Source: Deltaproteobacteria bacterium (GTDB lineage Bacteria > Desulfobacterota > Binatia > UBA9968). From it: DNA of 5,677 bases. How positions within the stretch are numbered: position 1 is the first letter of the stretch; every line of letters begins with the position of its first letter. The DNA is taken from assembly GCA_005878685.1 (NCBI GenBank), contig VBLN01000319.1, forward strand, positions 1 through 5,677, given 5' to 3'. The notes beneath the pieces are model-generated. The model had not been told where the DNA came from and did not search any database. It was given only the letters and a program-made list of their open reading frames with translations. The position numbers and the translations under genes are program-made. Of this stretch, positions 4,900-5,677 are shown piece by piece.

Positions 4900-5677
4900 C
4901 TAAAACCCTTCCTGCAAAAGCCGGCTCAGATTCTCCGGTCGCGCCTGGCTCAGACCCATCTTCTCCAAGGTCAGCCCCTCGACGCGGTAATCGATCCGAT
5001 TCATCCTTGAGGCGATCGCAATAAGCCCGTTTATCACCGGCGTCTCCACGCCCACCCATCTGGCCAACTCCGCCATCGGCACCAAGCCGTAGCCGACATC
5101 TTCATGGAGGTAACGATGATCCAGAGTCTTCGGTGATTTGATCGTCCGGTTTGGCCCGCTCTCCCGAATGGCCTGATAAACCGACCCGCTCGACCGCGCG
5201 CCTTCGCTCGTCAGGCCCGCCCGATAGAATATCTCCACAAAACTCAGCGGCCGGAGCCCCAGCTTTTCGGCTATCTTGAGCCGCTCTTCATCCACCGCAA
5301 CGATCACTTCAGCGATCGCCGGTGTGATTCCATCCCGGTAAAAGTAAAAATCTCCAAGGCCCCTTTCGATCCTCGCCGCGTTTCCGACCATTCCCGCCGG
5401 ATGCATGAGGGCGTTGATATTGGACATGCCGGTCTCGAGCACGTTTGCCGCGAGTATAATGTTCGGGTAGACTTCGCTGATCTGTGCTACCAACTCAGTG
5501 GCAAACTTTCCTGGGAAGGCGGCACAGCCAAGATCGGCCGTGCAGCAATAGATCTCAACTCTCGCTAGTCCAGTGAACCGGCAGATATAGGTCAAGATTA
5601 CCGTCTCGCCGCTCAAGAAGGCCCGCAGCAGCCGCACATATTCACGCATCGTCTTCAGCGGCCGCGTCACCTTGATG
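4900..5677 (-). CDS. Opine (octopine/nopaline-type) dehydrogenase C-terminal domain fused to an LLM fragment, 5' end open
   Basis: The frame ends at TAG 4902-4900 and is open to the right edge. A GTG at 5670-5668 is the first possible start, but the frame continues upstream of it (Ile-Lys). From that GTG, residues 1-24 (TRPLKTMREYV... to GETV) are luciferase-like. From ILTYICRFTG onward the protein is an NAD/NADP octopine/nopaline dehydrogenase: AAFPGK (50-55), NVLETGMSNINALMHPAGMVGNAARIE (76-102), GDFYFYRDGITP (106-117), VDEER (126-130), DHRYLHEDVGYGLVPMAELA (184-203), GVETPVI (207-213) and EGLTLEKMGL (231-240). His90 and Asp191 are candidates for the His-Asp pair described in opine dehydrogenases. 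These enzymes reversibly join or split an amino acid and a 2-oxo acid using NAD(P)H. The Rossmann NAD-binding half, normally well over 100 residues, is absent, so this form should be inactive. It is either a recombination product or a misassembly. Confidence 0.78.
   Translation of the reverse strand, partial: IKVTRPLKTMREYVRLLRAFLSGETVILTYICRFTGLARVEIYCCTADLGCAAFPGKFATELVAQISEVYPNIILAANVLETGMSNINALMHPAGMVGNAARIERGLGDFYFYRDGITPAIAEVIVAVDEERLKIAEKLGLRPLSFVEIFYRAGLTSEGARSSGSVYQAIRESGPNRTIKSPKTLDHRYLHEDVGYGLVPMAELARWVGVETPVINGLIAIASRMNRIDYRVEGLTLEKMGLSQARPENLSRLLQEGF
5600..5677 (-). repeat. 78-bp direct repeat, copy at the window edge (truncated LLM sequence)
   Basis: This is the second copy of the LLM segment, offset by 1109 bases. 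Of the three differences, two are silent (Arg and Leu codons) and one changes Gln to Arg, a pattern expected from a related LLM gene rather than random read errors. It forms the beginning of the visible dehydrogenase reading frame. Confidence 0.92.

Noticed and set aside
4880..5059. N-terminal extension of the LLM protein to about 385 residues
   Set aside because: The extra residues are charged and unrelated to the family, overlap the dehydrogenase coding region in another frame, and a better start with a ribosome-binding site is at 4879.
4491..5677. Direct repeats as the ends of a transposon or integron element
   Set aside because: The repeat is coding sequence of the LLM family with silent differences, and there is no transposase, terminal inverted repeat or target duplication.

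Overview
The window carries a single minus-strand gene cluster from an uncultured bacterium. Reading 5' to 3' on the minus strand, the order is: an opine (octopine/nopaline-type) dehydrogenase whose NAD-binding half is missing and replaced by a piece of a luciferase-like protein (5677-4900, open at the window edge); an intact luciferase-like (LLM) flavin oxidoreductase (4879-3902); an exported solute-binding protein of the iron(III)/AfuA-like class (3859-2834); a strong hairpin terminator; a damaged two-domain ABC permease (2727-1047); and an unusual M20-type amidohydrolase (963 to beyond position 1). No rRNA, tRNA, CRISPR array or insertion sequence was recognised.

Taxonomy can only be suggested. 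The base composition is moderately GC-rich with mixed codon use, and the combination of LLM oxidoreductase, fused FbpB-like permease, AfuA-like binding protein and divergent M20 hydrolase is reminiscent of uncultured soil or groundwater lineages (deltaproteobacterial, Binatota, Tectomicrobia or Rokubacteria-like genomes). No marker gene is present, so this is a guess.

Functionally the cluster looks like uptake plus catabolism of a small organic molecule. The binding protein and permease would bring it in, and the LLM oxidoreductase, opine dehydrogenase and amidohydrolase would act on C-N or C-C bonds in the cytoplasm. The transport ATPase is not in the window. The first three genes are closely spaced (20 and 42 bp gaps). 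The hairpin between binding protein and permease would let the binding protein be made in excess, as is common in ABC importer operons.

The striking feature is damage. The permease has a frameshift near 2395-2415 with loss of roughly ten codons, and separately lacks about twelve residues, including the LP part of its second EAA coupling loop, near 1278. The opine dehydrogenase is fused in frame to an LLM fragment that is a 78-bp near-copy (75/78) of part of the neighbouring LLM gene and runs exactly to the window end. These could be real gene decay and recombination, or misassembly of a metagenomic contig; raw reads would decide. The M20 protein is a different case: it is full-frame and well conserved in appearance, yet several canonical metal-ligand and catalytic positions are substituted, which suggests a distinct subfamily.
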